Below, one piece after another: positions 62,557 to 64,000 of a stretch of 64,000 bases of DNA. The DNA is from Aurelia coerulea. Lineage: Eukaryota > Cnidaria > Scyphozoa > Semaeostomeae > Ulmaridae. The DNA is taken from NCBI GenBank assembly GCA_039566865.1, contig CM076955.1:17591501-17655500 (forward strand), given 5' to 3'. A program made the position numbers and the translations under genes. Under the pieces are notes generated by a model that saw only the letters and a list, made by a program, of their open reading frames with translations, ran no database searches and was not told the DNA's origin. The first letter of the stretch is position 1. Every line of letters starts with the position of its first letter.

Positions 62557-63233
62557 TAGACTTATTACTTGGACTTCCTTGTTTCCCAGTGCTCTTTTAC
62601 TTAATGATGTCACTTCAGTCAACAGAGCAAGGTTTACCACATGAATACAAAGGACTTCAGTAGTCGGTCAAGTCAAGTCATCACGTATAGAACGCAGGGA
62701 AACACAACATAGGGCTCAAATCTTTAAAATTCTTTTGCAACTTTCTTTGAAATAAATGGCTTGGAAGGAACTTTAGGGCTTTTTAACGTAAATCTGCCGT
62801 GGCAATTTATCGATATATTGATTAGTTTCAATATGGCAGCATTTATCAAATTCGAAGCTATGACGTCATCAAATTCTAAATCCTAAACTAGAAAAGCTAC
62901 AGATTTCTGCTTGCCACCATATTGTAGACCTTCATAAACTATGGTTTTCTTGAAGACTATATAATGTTTCCTCTATTAGTTTAGGATTTACGATGATTCA
63001 AATTTTCTCAAAATTTTCCATGAATTTTTTCAAAAATAATTAAATTGCCGCCATTTTGAAAAAAACCAATATATCAAAAAATTTCCACGGCAGATTCATA
63101 GCAAAGTACAATAAGTTTCTTTCAAGCCGTCCAATTCAAAGAAAACTGCAATAGAATTTTACACCGACCTTTTTAAAGATTTGAAAGATTTGAGCCCTAT
63201 GCTGGGAAACACGGGACTCCAGTAACAAGTCTA
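62557..63233. mobile_element. Inverted-repeat element enclosing a family E foldback
   Basis: Outer ends CTAGACTTATTACTTGGACT, then TCCTTGTTTCCCAG, and reverse counterpart CTGGGAAACACGGGACTCCA, then GTAACAAGTCTAG. Between them lies the complete element 62706-63203. Confidence 0.7.
62706..63203. mobile_element. Family E foldback element, nested copy
   Basis: Ends AACATAGGGCTCAAATCTTT and AGATTTGAGCCCTATGCT, flanked by GGGAAACAC (62697-62705 and 63204-63212), a 9-bp duplication. Interior shared with 44270-44767. Confidence 0.82.
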
Positions 63234-63831
63234 GTTATTTACTGTCAGTATTTTTACCAGGCCCTTTTAAAAAAATTTAGCTATCTGAGCAATGGTCGAT
63301 AATACAGTCCTCTTATTCATGTCTATTCTTAACGATTAAGTCTACAAATAGCCCTTGCTACATAAATTTGTTCAACGTAATCCCTTCACTTAATACCAGT
63401 TTTAGAGCACAGCAATACACATTCTAGACGCCGTTTGAAATGATAAGGCAGCACTACCGTTCAGTAATCTCATGCTCTGATTTGCATTTTCTGCAATCAA
63501 GATATTTTGAAGTAGGAACCTCTGGCTGTTCTCTAAGATTAAACGAAGCCCCATGCTGACCTCCTTTCATCGAGAGCTGGAATGAGCACGAATAAAAACA
63601 CAAAACCTTAAATAACGTTCTAAAATTAGGAATCCGTGGACTTCCTGAACCTCAGAAGCATTCTGGCAGGATTTTTAAAAATTCGACAAATGATCCGTTT
63701 GTGGTATTAGTGCAATCTAAAACTGGACCTAATCTGCTGAAGTAGACCGAAATGCAGTTACCATATTTGGTGAGGGTCGTGGGATCTCCTCTCCTGATCC
63801 ACGATCTACGATATGACAATATTTTCAAGTA

Positions 63832-64000
63832 CCGGGTACCCCAAAATAAACTATGCACGTTTGGCAGGCCACAGTAAATCATACACTGGGCCGATTTTGA
63901 AGATTCATGACTTAATCTTTAATAAAAAGCCTGAATTAGATTCTATGATTTTTTGCATGTCTTCAGTTGTTAGAGCTAGAAGCGAGTTTCTTAAAATTTT
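63832..64000 (+). mobile_element. Second copy of the 901-1502 MITE, cut by the window edge
   Basis: CCGGGTACCCCAAAATAAAC preceded by TA, then TATGCACGTTTGGCAGGCCA, closely following the left arm of 901-1502 to the last base of the window. Confidence 0.85.

Noticed and set aside
59702..64000. First exon of the USH1G-like gene
   Set aside because: Searched the minus strand for a start codon and ankyrin repeat ending in a phase-2 donor; none found. It is probably beyond the window.

Overview
This is a window of animal nuclear DNA. Its genes are split by GT-AG introns, and its proteins are metazoan cilium, mitochondrial and sensory-scaffold proteins. Low GC content, many short palindromic DNA transposons, a tRNA-like SINE family and two LINE fragments of a type I associate with corals and sea anemones point to a cnidarian, most likely an anthozoan. 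The taxon is inferred; the gene identities rest on visible protein similarity.

Layout. (1) 1-4942, minus: the 5' part of CCDC40 (motile-cilium ruler protein), running off the left edge. Its variable N-terminus is encoded by a tandem array of duplicated exons. (2) 8998-35769, minus: a ten-exon gene for a complete, divergent PP1-type Ser/Thr phosphatase catalytic subunit. (3) 30562-33243, minus: an intronless 893-codon CCDC57 gene lying wholly inside intron 1 of the phosphatase gene, on the same strand. (4) 44981-49802, minus: a small NDUFA3-like complex I subunit, whose last exon is tentative. (5) 50029-53532, plus: a complete three-exon GFER/ALR sulfhydryl oxidase. It is head to head with the NDUFA3-like gene across 226 bp, so two mitochondrial genes share one promoter region. 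(6) 58585-59701, minus: the large last exon of a USH1G/ANKS4B (SANS-type) scaffold with ankyrin repeats, a SAM domain and a C-terminal PDZ ligand; its first exon was not found.

Much of the rest is transposon-derived. Many insertions are dated by visible target-site duplications (TSDs): a 1.38-kb TRIM-like LTR element in a GGAAT array; a 2.9-kb hAT-type element carrying a dead LINE; a second LINE with a 12-bp TSD; foldback families with 7-, 8-, 9- and 11-bp TSDs; a run of TTAA elements; and a superfamily of TA-flanked elements with CCGGGTG-type ends. Several are nested in one another.

CCDC40 and CCDC57 act in ciliary axonemes and around centrioles, and USH1G-type scaffolds act in hair-cell bundles. 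The human homologues of all three lie, as I recall, on 17q25, so the window may preserve a fragment of an ancient animal linkage group. I see no bacterial operon, CRISPR array, rRNA or functional tRNA gene.
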